From a virus, in the IMG/VR virus record IMGVR_UViG_3300042691_032880, positions 1 through 64,000 of that record: a DNA stretch of 64,000 nucleotides. The stretch is one strand, 5' to 3'. Positions 15,777-23,016 of the stretch are shown here, one piece after another. Within the stretch, counting starts at the first letter, position 1; the number at the start of each line of letters is the position of its first letter. Under the pieces are notes generated by a model. The model was not told the DNA's origin, did not search any database, and worked only from the letters and a program-made list of their open reading frames with translations. The position numbers and the translations under genes are program-made.

Positions 15777-15814
15777 GCGGAAGGGGAGCGTCAGAGTATG
15801 CTCCCCTCAACCGC
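15777..15814 (+). other. Intergenic hairpin without U-tract
   Basis: AGGGGAGC (15782-15789) pairs with GCTCCCCT (15800-15807). Outer GCGG (15777-15780) pairs with CCGC (15811-15814) across an internal loop. It starts immediately after the stop codon of the 66-residue gene. Together with 4142-4170 and 10240-10275 it forms a recurrent type of gap element. Confidence 0.65.
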
Positions 15815-15826
15815 ACTCCTAATGAA

Positions 15827-16159
15827 ATGGAAGAAGAAAAATTCTTTACAAAATCAAAACACCAATCCACAACTAATACAATAGAGGCATGGGGGATGAT
15901 GCGAAGACACTACGATGACTTATGTAGAATTACACATAGGGAATTACCCCATGAAGAATATATGAAGATATGGAGATATCGAAGATTAGTTTTGGAGTAC
16001 ATAAGATACCTTGAGACATTACCTGCATTCATGGTAATAGCTGAGGAAGATCCTGTATATAAAGGAGATAAGAACAAAGCTTGCTCACCCATGCAATACA
16101 TAGGACCATGCGTAGCGATAATAGAGACAATAGAAACATATGGTGGGTCTGGATCCTGA
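15827..16159 (+). CDS. Hypothetical protein, 110 aa
   Basis: The N-terminus is KSKHQSTTNTIEAWGMMRRHYDDLCRITHRELPHEEYM. The rest holds ...WRYRRLVLEYIRYLETLPAFMV and ends in a Gly-rich tail. No motif is recognised. Its last 52 bases overlap a short membrane-protein frame starting at 16108. Confidence 0.65.
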   Translation: MEEEKFFTKSKHQSTTNTIEAWGMMRRHYDDLCRITHRELPHEEYMKIWRYRRLVLEYIRYLETLPAFMVIAEEDPVYKGDKNKACSPMQYIGPCVAIIETIETYGGSGS

Positions 16160-16215
16160 TAACGTTATTCGTTATTGGTTTCTGGACTTCCATCATATGG
16201 TCATTAATCAATTGA
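16108..16215 (+). CDS. Single-pass membrane peptide, 35 aa
   Basis: A short frame encodes MRSDNRDNRN followed by one strong membrane segment rich in Trp, Ile and Leu (residues 11-33, beginning IWWVWILITLFVIGF) and ends in SLIN. It ends one base before the ATG of the next gene and overlaps the previous gene in another frame. The clear charged N-tail plus membrane span is unlikely by chance, though it could be a by-product of the overlapping frame. The function is unknown; small phage membrane peptides often act on host processes. Confidence 0.5.
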   Translation: MRSDNRDNRNIWWVWILITLFVIGFWTSIIWSLIN

Positions 16216-16216
16216 T

Positions 16217-16495
16217 ATGGAAAATACAGCTGAACTCATAGTCAAGGTCTGCGATGACCTGAAGAATCTTCTATTGGAAAAGAACGCCGCGTATGGCGAT
16301 GCAGTACATCAAAGAGGTCCTCTTTTCGATGTGGATCCTGTAGTGGGTATCCAGTCCAGGATCAATGACAAATTACGCAGGATACAGAACACAGGTTTGA
16401 ACAAGGATACAGAGGACAGTCTCACTGATCTCATGGGGTACTTGGTACACTTGAAGATTGCATTGGATAGGAAAAAAGAAACCCCCATCTACTAG
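16217..16495 (+). CDS. DUF1599-like nucleotide-modification-associated protein, 92 aa
   Basis: The pattern LLLEKNAAYGDAVHQRG, GIQSRINDKLRRI and EDSLTDLMGYLVHLKIALDR matches the DUF1599/Nmad1-type family, a helical nucleotide-associated domain related in shape to MazG/dUTPase-like all-alpha pyrophosphatases. It may act on modified or free nucleotides in the phage pool, but no activity is established for this member. It is the last plus-strand gene of the replication block, ending in the terminator at 16472-16510. Confidence 0.75.
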   Translation: MENTAELIVKVCDDLKNLLLEKNAAYGDAVHQRGPLFDVDPVVGIQSRINDKLRRIQNTGLNKDTEDSLTDLMGYLVHLKIALDRKKETPIY

Positions 16496-16510
16496 AGACG
16501 GGGGGTTCTC
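16472..16510 (-). terminator. Convergent terminator between replication and spike operons
   Basis: AACCCCC (16480-16486) pairs with GGGGGTT (16501-16507). Read on the minus strand the stem is followed by TTTCTTTTTT, a good U-tract, so it ends the spike/spanin operon. Read on the plus strand only TTCTC follows, so termination of the replication operon would be weaker. The left arm overlaps the last codons of the DUF1599-like gene. Confidence 0.75.
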
Positions 16511-16549
16511 AATCAAACAATCAAACAAGCCAAACAACCCAAACAATCA
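16511..16549. repeat. A/C-rich short tandem repeat
   Basis: Four imperfect copies of an 8-10 base unit containing CAAACA (ATCAAACA, ATCAAACA, AGCCAAACA, ACCCAAACA) fill the gap right after the terminator hairpin and run into the last codons of the tail spike gene (stop at 16547). No function is known. Confidence 0.55.
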
Positions 16550-18826
16550 GGGTATTCTTACTGCTCCAATGGAGTTGGTAGCTTGGTCATGGTACAGGTA
16601 TGTACCAGTGGTAGCACCAGGAGCTATGATCACAGCAGCTGCGGCTGCGTAGTTAGCATATGAAGGAAGACAATCGTTAGAGATAATGGTGGAGTTTGGA
16701 ATTGCATTATTGGCTCCTGCAGCATTACCAAGTGCGACAACATAGTTTGCAGTATTGGTTTGTGCAGCACCTGAACCCATAGCAACTACAAAATCTCCAG
16801 AGTTACCTGCACCTGCAAGTACACCTATCGCATGAAGCTTGTCACCAGTGTTCGCATTACCTGCGCTCTTACCAATGGCAACCACTTCGATTCCAATGTT
16901 GTTGAATCCTGCACCTTGTCCAATCAAGGTAGCATCAGCACCTGTCTGGTTCTGACCTGCGTTCTCACCAATGGCAATCGCATCATCTGCAGTGTTACCT
17001 GACAGTGCATTGTTACCTATGGCAACCACATCATCACCTGTGTTGGTCAGAGCTGCATTCTTACCAAGTGCAACAACATCGATTCCACTGTTGGCACCAG
17101 CAGCATCGGAACCAAGTCCAATTACATCGCTGGCACCTGTGTTGTTTTCACCCGCATCAGTTCCAATGAAGAGGAGACCATTATCAATTGCCTTGCTTGC
17201 AATAAGGACTTCCTGTATTCCACAGCATGCTTGAACTGGATTAATATAGATTAACTCGTCAAGTGCTGGAATAGTAGCAGGAGCAATAGTTACCCAAAGG
17301 TTATTTGCAGGATCTACAATCTCAGCAGGAGTCACTGTAGGATCTCCTCCAAAGTCAACAGTTTGGAAGTTCCACACGTTGTCTCCTACGTTCCTGAACA
17401 TTGTATAAGTACCTCCGAAAAGAGTTGGTAAAGGAAGTGTAGGAACTACAGGATATTGTGAATAAATACGTATATTTCTAAGCTCAACTACAGGTTTTTT
17501 ACCTGGAACACCTGGAGGATATGCTTCTATATTAATAACTGAAGTTGGAGATGTATTGACAATTGCAAATGGATATACATATACTGTGTCAATCATATAT
17601 CTAGCAGTTCCACCTGATTCTGCTAAAATTCCTCCAGTTTTTAAAGTAATTAGAGCATTTATCCATCCTTGAGGAGCGTATCCATTATTAATGCTTGTAT
17701 ATAATGTATTATAAGTTATATTAGTAACCTTACAACCATATCCACCTGGTGAACCAGCGAATCCCGAAGTTCCTGAATCGTAATATACTCCATGATTAAA
17801 TTTTGTAGTTCCACTAAGTAAAATGTGAGATATTTCTACAGATACACCTCCAATAACTTTTATACATATATCTTGAGAAAGCGTATCATTAATTGTTATT
17901 TGAGTTATAAGGACATTTGAACATCCAACAGCAGTTGTACCAAACCAATTACCAGATTGAAGCAAAATACTATTAGTTGTAACACCAATAGTTGATATAT
18001 TTTTAATAACTAAACTGTCACATGTTTCTATTCTAAGACCAATATCAAAATTGTTTATAACAATGTTTTCTATAATCGAATTATTTGAAGCAGCTAACAT
18101 TAAAAATGAATATCCACTTCCTTGCCAAACACCAGTACCTCCATCTGCTGCAAAGTTTTTAAACGTAATAGCTGTTTGAGCCATTTGTAATGCAACGCTA
18201 GCATTTACAGGATAACGAACAAAAAAGTCAAATTGATTATTATTTGCTTTTTTAAATGTGGCTCCGTTACCATCAATCACGATTGACCCATTGATAGGTG
18301 TAATAGGTGGAAATCCACCACTAAGACCTACAGGAAGATCAACACCTCTTGTAAGGTGATATGTCTTGGGTTCAAATGTCAATGAGTTTGCATTTACAGG
18401 AAGACCTGTTCCAGCACTTGGAGTAGCATTCAATGCAATCATATCATCCATGAACTTCATTGCATACCTGATAGCTGTGGTATCATAGTTATCAGTGGTG
18501 GTAGCAAAGCCAGGTCCATACCAGGAGTCAAGCTGCAATTGGCTTACACCAAGCTGAGCGTAGGTATTAGGAATAGTTACACTGTTTTGACATCCGAACC
18601 AGCTTACTGAGATTGGACCATCGAATGAACGAATCCAGTATCCTGTAACAGCATTCACAGGTTTGATCCTGACACCAGGAATATTGGTTATGGTGGTATT
18701 GTTTACACCACCTACCCAGCGGAAGATACCTCCGCCAGTAGTTGTATTGCGATCGAATGCCCCAATCACATGTGAGGAATACGTTGTGGAATTCGCGAGA
18801 TCCCAGAAATACTTATAGAATGCCAT
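16547..18826 (-). CDS. Tail spike / receptor-binding protein with beta-roll repeats, 759 aa
   Basis: The N-terminus (WDLANSTTYSSHVIGAFDR, GGIFRWVGG..., GYWIRSFDGPISVSWFGCQ, residues 8-80) is typical of head-binding parts of phage tail spikes. Residues about 100-470 read as a parallel beta-helix with pectate-lyase-like turns (SIVIDGNGATF, IENIVINNFDIGLRIETCDSLVIKNISTIGV). Residues 552-711 hold ten repeats of 16 residues of the form VVAIGxxAxxxNTGDD, a left-handed beta-roll like that in YadA-type and Bacteroidota tail fibres. The last 45 residues are Ala-rich. It probably binds or degrades surface glycan as a trimer. It is the last gene of the lysis/spike operon. Confidence 0.85.
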   Translation of the reverse strand: MAFYKYFWDLANSTTYSSHVIGAFDRNTTTGGGIFRWVGGVNNTTITNIPGVRIKPVNAVTGYWIRSFDGPISVSWFGCQNSVTIPNTYAQLGVSQLQLDSWYGPGFATTTDNYDTTAIRYAMKFMDDMIALNATPSAGTGLPVNANSLTFEPKTYHLTRGVDLPVGLSGGFPPITPINGSIVIDGNGATFKKANNNQFDFFVRYPVNASVALQMAQTAITFKNFAADGGTGVWQGSGYSFLMLAASNNSIIENIVINNFDIGLRIETCDSLVIKNISTIGVTTNSILLQSGNWFGTTAVGCSNVLITQITINDTLSQDICIKVIGGVSVEISHILLSGTTKFNHGVYYDSGTSGFAGSPGGYGCKVTNITYNTLYTSINNGYAPQGWINALITLKTGGILAESGGTARYMIDTVYVYPFAIVNTSPTSVINIEAYPPGVPGKKPVVELRNIRIYSQYPVVPTLPLPTLFGGTYTMFRNVGDNVWNFQTVDFGGDPTVTPAEIVDPANNLWVTIAPATIPALDELIYINPVQACCGIQEVLIASKAIDNGLLFIGTDAGENNTGASDVIGLGSDAAGANSGIDVVALGKNAALTNTGDDVVAIGNNALSGNTADDAIAIGENAGQNQTGADATLIGQGAGFNNIGIEVVAIGKSAGNANTGDKLHAIGVLAGAGNSGDFVVAMGSGAAQTNTANYVVALGNAAGANNAIPNSTIISNDCLPSYANYAAAAAVIIAPGATTGTYLYHDQATNSIGAVRIP
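16694..17173 (-). repeat. Ten in-frame 48-base repeats in the tail spike
   Basis: Ten consecutive 16-residue units (from LFIGTDAGENNTGASD to VVALGNAAGANNAIPN) each contain an IG or LG turn and an N-x-G or N-x-A loop. The DNA copies have diverged, so this is a protein repeat and not a recent tandem array. The number of copies can set the length of a trimeric stalk. Confidence 0.85.
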
Positions 18827-18828
18827 GT

Positions 18829-20010
18829 TTAGATGTATTTGTTGTTTACAAAGATTGAGTCAGCAAGAATGATTTTGGATTCGTCAAAGAACTCCGCATA
18901 ACGGTGGCGAGGAATAAGTCCTTGATACCAGCGTGCAGCTCCGAATATGTTACGTCCATCGTATATTTCTTTGAACTCCCAGGTCATCACATCTGAAATA
19001 GGTGTAATGTCGCAAGATACTCCAGCTGGGATACCACCTTGAGTCCTGAACAATGCACTTTGAGGAAGCCAAGGTACGTTTTCTACGTATAAATGAGGAT
19101 TCGGCATATTGTTTACCACATATGCATTTCCTTCGACAATCACCATTTGGGAAGTTCCATCGGAAGTTATGTATAAACCATCGATTTTTGCAAATCCAGT
19201 GGACATATACAGATGTATCATCGCACCCTTTACCAAGGGATCAGCGGTAAGTGCTACACCGAAACCGCTGTAATTGCGTATCTGAACGTTGTTTATCTCA
19301 TTGGGTGTGGAAACCAGCGGTTGGTTGACGTCGATTCCGTAGAACATCAACTGAAGAGTAGCACATTCATAATATGCAACTCTTGCAGTAGAGTATGATC
19401 TGAAACCTGTAACGGTAGGACCTGAGTTGCTATCGCAGTTAACAGTACAGTTGGTATAAGTAATGTCATTACAACGGGTATTTACATTGGTTCCATCGAT
19501 TGTGTCTGTAAATCCAGCCAAACGAATGCCGTCCGCATGACAATTGGTGATCGTTGCACGATTTATGTTTACAAGGACAAGTCCTCTTTTGCAGTTAAGA
19601 AAGCGGCAGTTTTCGAATATGACATTGGTTGCGGTATACAACTCAACACAAGTCATTGCTGTTCCCCTGCAATCAAAGTTGACATTCCTGAATACAATGC
19701 TGCATAGTTTGTTGTCCTGACCTGGGGTATTCCTTTTAATGAGAGGAATATCCGTACCAAAACCCGCGGCTGTGTTTGGACGTATGGTTACACCGTTACC
19801 TTCAATGATCAAGGTCTTTGAAAAGTTCCCTACGAAGTTGGGTGGAATAACCAGAGTGGAAGCAAGTTCCATAACATCACCTCCCAAACCAGGAGTACCA
19901 GCAGTCTGCTCAATACTGATAGTGGTATAATCAATGTTATTGAAGATCGTACTCTGTACAGCAGTTACGAAATCAGCTGCATTGGTAGCTATATATTTGT
20001 TTACAGACAT
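18829..20010 (-). CDS. Beta-helix (pectate-lyase-like) tail protein, 393 aa
   Basis: The sequence has the rhythm of a right-handed parallel beta-helix: LIIEGNGVTIRPN, CSIVFRNVNFDCRGTAM, CVELYTATNVIFENCRFLNCKRGLVLVNINRATITNCHADGI, DITYTNCTVNCD. N-terminal residues 1-50 (NAADFVTAVQSTIFNNIDYTTISIEQ) resemble the start of single-strand beta-helix hydrolases. It lies just upstream of the tail spike in the same operon and may be a second receptor-binding or glycan-degrading spike. No catalytic residues could be assigned. Confidence 0.75.
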   Translation of the reverse strand: MSVNKYIATNAADFVTAVQSTIFNNIDYTTISIEQTAGTPGLGGDVMELASTLVIPPNFVGNFSKTLIIEGNGVTIRPNTAAGFGTDIPLIKRNTPGQDNKLCSIVFRNVNFDCRGTAMTCVELYTATNVIFENCRFLNCKRGLVLVNINRATITNCHADGIRLAGFTDTIDGTNVNTRCNDITYTNCTVNCDSNSGPTVTGFRSYSTARVAYYECATLQLMFYGIDVNQPLVSTPNEINNVQIRNYSGFGVALTADPLVKGAMIHLYMSTGFAKIDGLYITSDGTSQMVIVEGNAYVVNNMPNPHLYVENVPWLPQSALFRTQGGIPAGVSCDITPISDVMTWEFKEIYDGRNIFGAARWYQGLIPRHRYAEFFDESKIILADSIFVNNKYI

Positions 20011-20011
20011 G

Positions 20012-20560
20012 TTATAGTGGTTTTATGAACCTTAATACGGAAATGACTCCTGCTGCGATTATCAGAATTATAAGACCTATGAAGTAACTTTTGTAGCAAC
20101 GCAGTTCCTTTTTGAGTTCTTGTATGTTTGCCAGATTGGTTTCAATCACTCCTTTTTGACGATTGATCTCATCATCTCTGGATTCCAGATCCATTTTGAG
20201 TACGTCCTCGTATTTTGTATCCCTGATGTAGTTGTCTACGGTCTTGATCACCTCCCTGGTTCTTTCTTTTATTACTTCACTAACCATCAGGTATCCATCT
20301 TCTAGGCGTATCCAGGTACCAGATGCCAAAACTGTATCAAACTCACATTCAGTGCCTACAAATATAGTGTCAGAAACACTTGTAGTGTACACATAGACCG
20401 TATCTTTTACGGTTGTAACCTTGGTCGTATCGTTTACACAGTAGCCACGTCTAACCGCTTCCTGAGCCACTTGTTCGAATTTCTCGTTGTCTTTGAGAAC
20501 CTTCTTTACAGGATTGCAGGAAAACAGCAGTATCGCAGATATGTATATCAGATATTTCAA
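20012..20560 (-). CDS. Probable unimolecular spanin (u-spanin), TTG start
   Basis: A spanin joins inner and outer membranes in the last step of lysis. The N-terminus is a lipoprotein signal with lipobox LLFSC (C15), so the mature N-terminus would be lipid-linked in the outer membrane. Residues about 90-150 form a coiled coil. The C-terminus has a membrane segment (YFIGLIILIIAAGVISVL, near 159-176) followed by RFIKPL. Lipobox plus C-terminal membrane span is the u-spanin plan of phage T1 gp11. The only possible start is TTG at 20558-20560: an in-frame TAA lies just upstream and no ATG precedes the lipobox. An AGGAAGA sequence sits before it, and the TTG overlaps the stop of the upstream gene. 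Confidence 0.7.
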   Translation of the reverse strand: MKYLIYISAILLFSCNPVKKVLKDNEKFEQVAQEAVRRGYCVNDTTKVTTVKDTVYVYTTSVSDTIFVGTECEFDTVLASGTWIRLEDGYLMVSEVIKERTREVIKTVDNYIRDTKYEDVLKMDLESRDDEINRQKGVIETNLANIQELKKELRCYKSYFIGLIILIIAAGVISVLRFIKPL

Positions 20561-20877
20561 GCTGTTTCTTCCTGTGGTTTAGGTACTTGTGGTTCTTCTT
20601 CTTTCTTGGCAATCATCTTATACCAAGGTGTTGAAACAGGACCTTGATACGCCAAAGGTTTATTGTCGCTGCACACTCTTTGTCTCACGCGGTCAATCTC
20701 CTTTTCAAGCATGTCAATCTTCATACTAGAGGCCGCATCGCGTGCTAACAAAGTCTTTACGTCAGTCTTAAGTTCGGATAATTCCGCCCACAACATGACT
20801 CCGAGTATTGTAATCAACCCTGGGGTGATGTATTCTTTGACCCTGGATACAATAGGGTCTTTACCTGAACTGCTCAT
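20557..20877 (-). CDS. Small membrane protein, candidate holin, 106 aa
   Basis: Residues about 17-29 (ITPGLITILGVMLWA) are a single hydrophobic segment. They are followed by a coiled-coil-like helix (SELKTDVKTLLARDAASSMKIDMLEKEIDRV) and a Pro/Glu-rich tail. Many phages place such a protein beside the spanin, and a one-span holin is plausible, but a pinholin-like or spanin-partner protein cannot be excluded. Translation of the spanin candidate is coupled to its end. Confidence 0.65.
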   Translation of the reverse strand: MSSSGKDPIVSRVKEYITPGLITILGVMLWAELSELKTDVKTLLARDAASSMKIDMLEKEIDRVRQRVCSDNKPLAYQGPVSTPWYKMIAKKEEEPQVPKPQEETA

Positions 20878-21015
20878 TTCCTAATAGATACATATATATT
20901 ACAATTAGAATTTAATAAAAAAAAGCGTTAAAAACAAGTGTTTTGCTTTCTTATTACGATATTGCATCTACAAGGCGTGGATGCTTAGTGCCATAAACTA
21001 TTAACCTATTTCATT
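20878..21015. promoter_or_regulatory. Divergent intergenic region, 138 bases
   Basis: This is the only divergent gap between the minus-strand lysis/spike operon and the plus-strand gene at 21016. It must hold promoters for both, unless the operons are read from further away. It is AT-rich, with a run of eight A (T on the minus strand) and a short inverted repeat GCATC...GATGC. No clear TAnnTTTG box was found on either strand. Confidence 0.4.
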
Positions 21016-21600
21016 ATGAGAGAATTATTTCAACTGTTGAAAGACAATGAATTGACGCCAAACGGGTATTATGTATTACATTGTATTGAAAACAATGCAA
21101 TCATGGACCTGCAGCTGGCGTATAGTACGGAGATGCACCGACTTAAGCTACAAGGATTTCTGGATGAAAAGTCCAACTTAACCGACAAATCAATCAAGGT
21201 TTTAAACCAAGCAGCAGTCATAGAACCTAAGAAAAGTAAAGGTGTTAAAGAAGTAATTACCCAGGATTTTAAACAAAACTTATTGAAATACAGGGAGTTA
21301 TTTCCTACAACAAAGGATGCAGGACGACCTGTAAGAAGTACAATGGTAGACTTAGAACCAAGAATGCAGTGGTTTTTCAGAACATATCCTGACTATACAT
21401 GGGATATGATCCTGAATGCTACTCGCAAGTATATCGAATCTCAAAGCGGAGACTACAGGTATTGCATGACTTCAGCATATTTCATTAAGAAGGATGACAA
21501 AAACCGTAGTACATTATCTACATTAGCTACGTGGTGTGAAGCTGAAAATGACGAGCAACCTGATTCAAACCCATTTGTAGGATTTAACAGATTAGTCTGA
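21016..21600 (+). CDS. Possible winged-helix DNA-binding protein, 194 aa
   Basis: Residues 1-65 read like a winged helix-turn-helix (LTPNGYYVLHCIENN, MHRLKLQGFLDEKSNLTDKSIKVLNQ). The rest is a mixed domain with RSTMVDLEPRMQWFFRTYPDYTWDMIL, then Ile/Tyr-rich helices and an acidic C-terminal end. With the next gene it forms a plus-strand island between two minus-strand operons, a good place for a switch regulator, but this role is only inferred from shape and position. Confidence 0.7.
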   Translation: MRELFQLLKDNELTPNGYYVLHCIENNAIMDLQLAYSTEMHRLKLQGFLDEKSNLTDKSIKVLNQAAVIEPKKSKGVKEVITQDFKQNLLKYRELFPTTKDAGRPVRSTMVDLEPRMQWFFRTYPDYTWDMILNATRKYIESQSGDYRYCMTSAYFIKKDDKNRSTLSTLATWCEAENDEQPDSNPFVGFNRLV

Positions 21601-21606
21601 TAATCA

Positions 21607-21897
21607 ATGAGAAGCAACAACGAATGTAATAACTGTCCTATTAAAGCAGGAGCTATGGAAAAGAAACTAGAGTTTGTATTAAGTATTGAAATTGAAGATG
21701 ATGATGTCCGTGTAGGGTTGTACAACCTAGAAGACGTATTTGACGTGGAGGATGACAATACGGAGCCGCAAGGTCCCGTATTGTACCCCTCTGGGTCTAC
21801 GACTTATGGTATGGAGTATATCAGTACCACTACAGCTGAGGTATCAAACATAACGTTTGTCATACCGCTGGAATACGGTGATCCTGAAAAAGAGTAA
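21607..21897 (+). CDS. Hypothetical acidic protein, 96 aa
   Basis: The N-terminus contains two Cys (ECNNCPIKAG), then an acidic beta-rich body (LSIEIEDDDVRVGLYNLEDVFDVEDDN). No family is recognised. It begins six bases after the previous stop codon. Its own 3' end lies inside the stem of the minus-strand terminator at 21886-21920. Confidence 0.65.
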   Translation: MRSNNECNNCPIKAGAMEKKLEFVLSIEIEDDDVRVGLYNLEDVFDVEDDNTEPQGPVLYPSGSTTYGMEYISTTTAEVSNITFVIPLEYGDPEKE

Positions 21898-21920
21898 AGG
21901 TCCCCCGAAGAGAACCTTTA
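21886..21920 (-). terminator. UUCG-capped terminator of the virion operon
   Basis: On the minus strand, TAAAGGTTCTC (21920-21910) pairs with GGGGACCTTTA (21905-21895) over 11 pairs, including two G-U, with a TTCG tetraloop, and is followed by CTCTTTTT. Read on the plus strand the two G-U pairs become C/A mismatches and no T-run follows, so it is directional. It lies 44 bases after the stop of the 54-residue gene. Confidence 0.85.
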
Positions 21921-21963
21921 CAACCCTTTTAAAAGCGACAAATGGAAGCCTCTACAAAGTTAA

Positions 21964-22128
21964 TCAATGCTCGCCATAATGACAAGGCATCACCTTTGCT
22001 TTTGGATTCATGTTCGGTTTAACACCCTTGCTACCAGGGGTGGTCTGAACTGAAACTTTGGGATTCAACCCTACAATAGTCCCCTTTGATCCAGGAGTCT
22101 TTTGTACTGTTACTTTTTGATTTTTCAT
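21964..22128 (-). CDS. Small basic protein with internal repeat, 54 aa
   Basis: The protein reads KVTVQKTPGSKG, then LNPKVSVQTTPGSKGVKPNMNPKAK, and ends PCHYGEH. The unit KV(T/S)VQ(K/T)TPGSKG occurs twice, 17 residues apart. It is similar in style to Gly/Lys-rich proteins that I recall near the structural genes of crAss-like and marine phages. It is the last gene of the virion operon, just before the terminator at 21886-21920, and is likely a minor capsid or DNA-associated protein. Confidence 0.65.
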   Translation of the reverse strand: MKNQKVTVQKTPGSKGTIVGLNPKVSVQTTPGSKGVKPNMNPKAKVMPCHYGEH

Positions 22129-22130
22129 GA

Positions 22131-22271
22131 TTAGCCTTTTTTACCACCATACTTATAGGTGCTTCCACCCATTCCTTTGGATGAAACTTTTCCTTTAGTA
22201 CCACCTTTTGCCATGTAAGCTGAATCGGTTTTACCACCCATTGCTTTTTTTGGTTTACTTGTTTTTTTCAT
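22131..22271 (-). CDS. Small Gly/Lys-rich protein, 46 aa
   Basis: It encodes MKKTSKPKKAMGGKTD, then AYMAKGGTKGKVSSKGMGGSTYKYGGKKG. Four GG pairs are each near a Lys and an aromatic or Met residue. It is followed two bases later by the ATG of the 54-residue gene. It belongs to the run of basic proteins at 21964-25346, probably packaged with the DNA. Confidence 0.65.
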   Translation of the reverse strand: MKKTSKPKKAMGGKTDSAYMAKGGTKGKVSSKGMGGSTYKYGGKKG

Positions 22272-22297
22272 TGCTTTAGTTTTTTAGTTGGTTAGAG

Positions 22298-22573
22298 TTA
22301 TTTTTTACGTTTATTCTTCTTAGCACCTGCGATACGGTCAGCTGCTGTAATCTTATCATATGGAGGAGCTAAAGCTGCAAACTTCTTTGCTTTGGTTGTT
22401 CCACCCTTCTTGTACATGGCATAGTTGCTCATGGTGTCACCTGAGATAGCCATAGGTTCCTTTGGTGAACGTTTATCTAGTGTAGCACGTTTAGCGATAC
22501 CTGCGGTACTTTTTGTTGACTTCCCTGTTTTTCTGGCGGGTGAAGTCTTCGCCTTTCCTTTGTTCTGTGACAT
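22298..22573 (-). CDS. Basic Lys-rich protein, 91 aa
   Basis: The N-terminal 45 residues are Lys/Ser/Thr-rich (KGKAKTSPARKTGKSTKS). The middle holds MSNYAMYKKGGTTKAKKFAALAPPYDKITAADRIAG, and the tail is KKNKRKK. The KKGGTTKAKKFAALAPPYDKIT segment is a recognisable small phage protein type. It has a histone-H1-like composition, is part of the basic cluster and is likely a virion DNA-binding protein. Confidence 0.75.
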   Translation of the reverse strand: MSQNKGKAKTSPARKTGKSTKSTAGIAKRATLDKRSPKEPMAISGDTMSNYAMYKKGGTTKAKKFAALAPPYDKITAADRIAGAKKNKRKK

Positions 22574-22574
22574 G

Positions 22575-22766
22575 TTATTTCTTTTTACGCATTTTACCTA
22601 ATGTTTGAGCGAGTGCAGCTTGACGCTTGGTACGCGTACTCGCCTTACTACCTTCCTTCAATACGCTTTTAGCATACGCACTGACGGACTTACCTGCTGC
22701 TTTAGCTTTAGCGGTGAACGCACCTGGACGTTTGATCGCCTTCTGTATCCAGTTTTTTTCAGCCAT
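22575..22766 (-). CDS. Basic protein, 63 aa
   Basis: It encodes AEKNWIQKAIKRPGAFTAKAKAAGKSVSAYAKSV, then KASTRTKRQAALAQTLGKMRKKK. The start NWIQKAIKRPGAFTAKAKAAG matches a small phage protein type in which 'I..PGAL...L......E.I....' is kept. It is strongly cationic and spaced two bases from the next gene on either side. The role is probably virion DNA binding or capsid decoration. Confidence 0.75.
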   Translation of the reverse strand: MAEKNWIQKAIKRPGAFTAKAKAAGKSVSAYAKSVLKEGSKASTRTKRQAALAQTLGKMRKKK

Positions 22767-22768
22767 GG

Positions 22769-22987
22769 TTACTTCTTCTTTTTTGTGGTCTTACCTGTAG
22801 TACTACCACCCATAACTAACTTGTTAAGGTCTGAAGCTGCTTTTTGGATATCGCGCATCATTCCTCCGTCTTTTCTGATTTGATCAGCTCTTTGTAAAGT
22901 ACGCATAGCGTCTTCAATTTCATATTGACGCATGCGTTTTGTGTCTTCTGGAGACATTCTGATAGGTGTTGGTTTCAGCTTTGCCAT
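22769..22987 (-). CDS. Hypothetical basic protein, 72 aa
   Basis: The protein is helical: MSPEDTKRMRQYEIEDAMRTLQRADQIRKDGGMMRDIQKAAS, then a Gly/Ser/Thr stretch (LVMGGSTTGKTTKKKK) ending in four Lys. It is less basic than its neighbours except at the end. It belongs to the basic cluster of the virion operon. Confidence 0.75.
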   Translation of the reverse strand: MAKLKPTPIRMSPEDTKRMRQYEIEDAMRTLQRADQIRKDGGMMRDIQKAASDLNKLVMGGSTTGKTTKKKK

Positions 22988-23016
22988 GATTTGGTTGGTT
23001 TAGACTGTAAATATAA

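Noticed and set aside
16694-17173. Regular 48-base periodicity as a possible CRISPR array
   Set aside because: The repeats are divergent, have no spacers and keep a protein frame; they code for beta-roll units of the tail spike.
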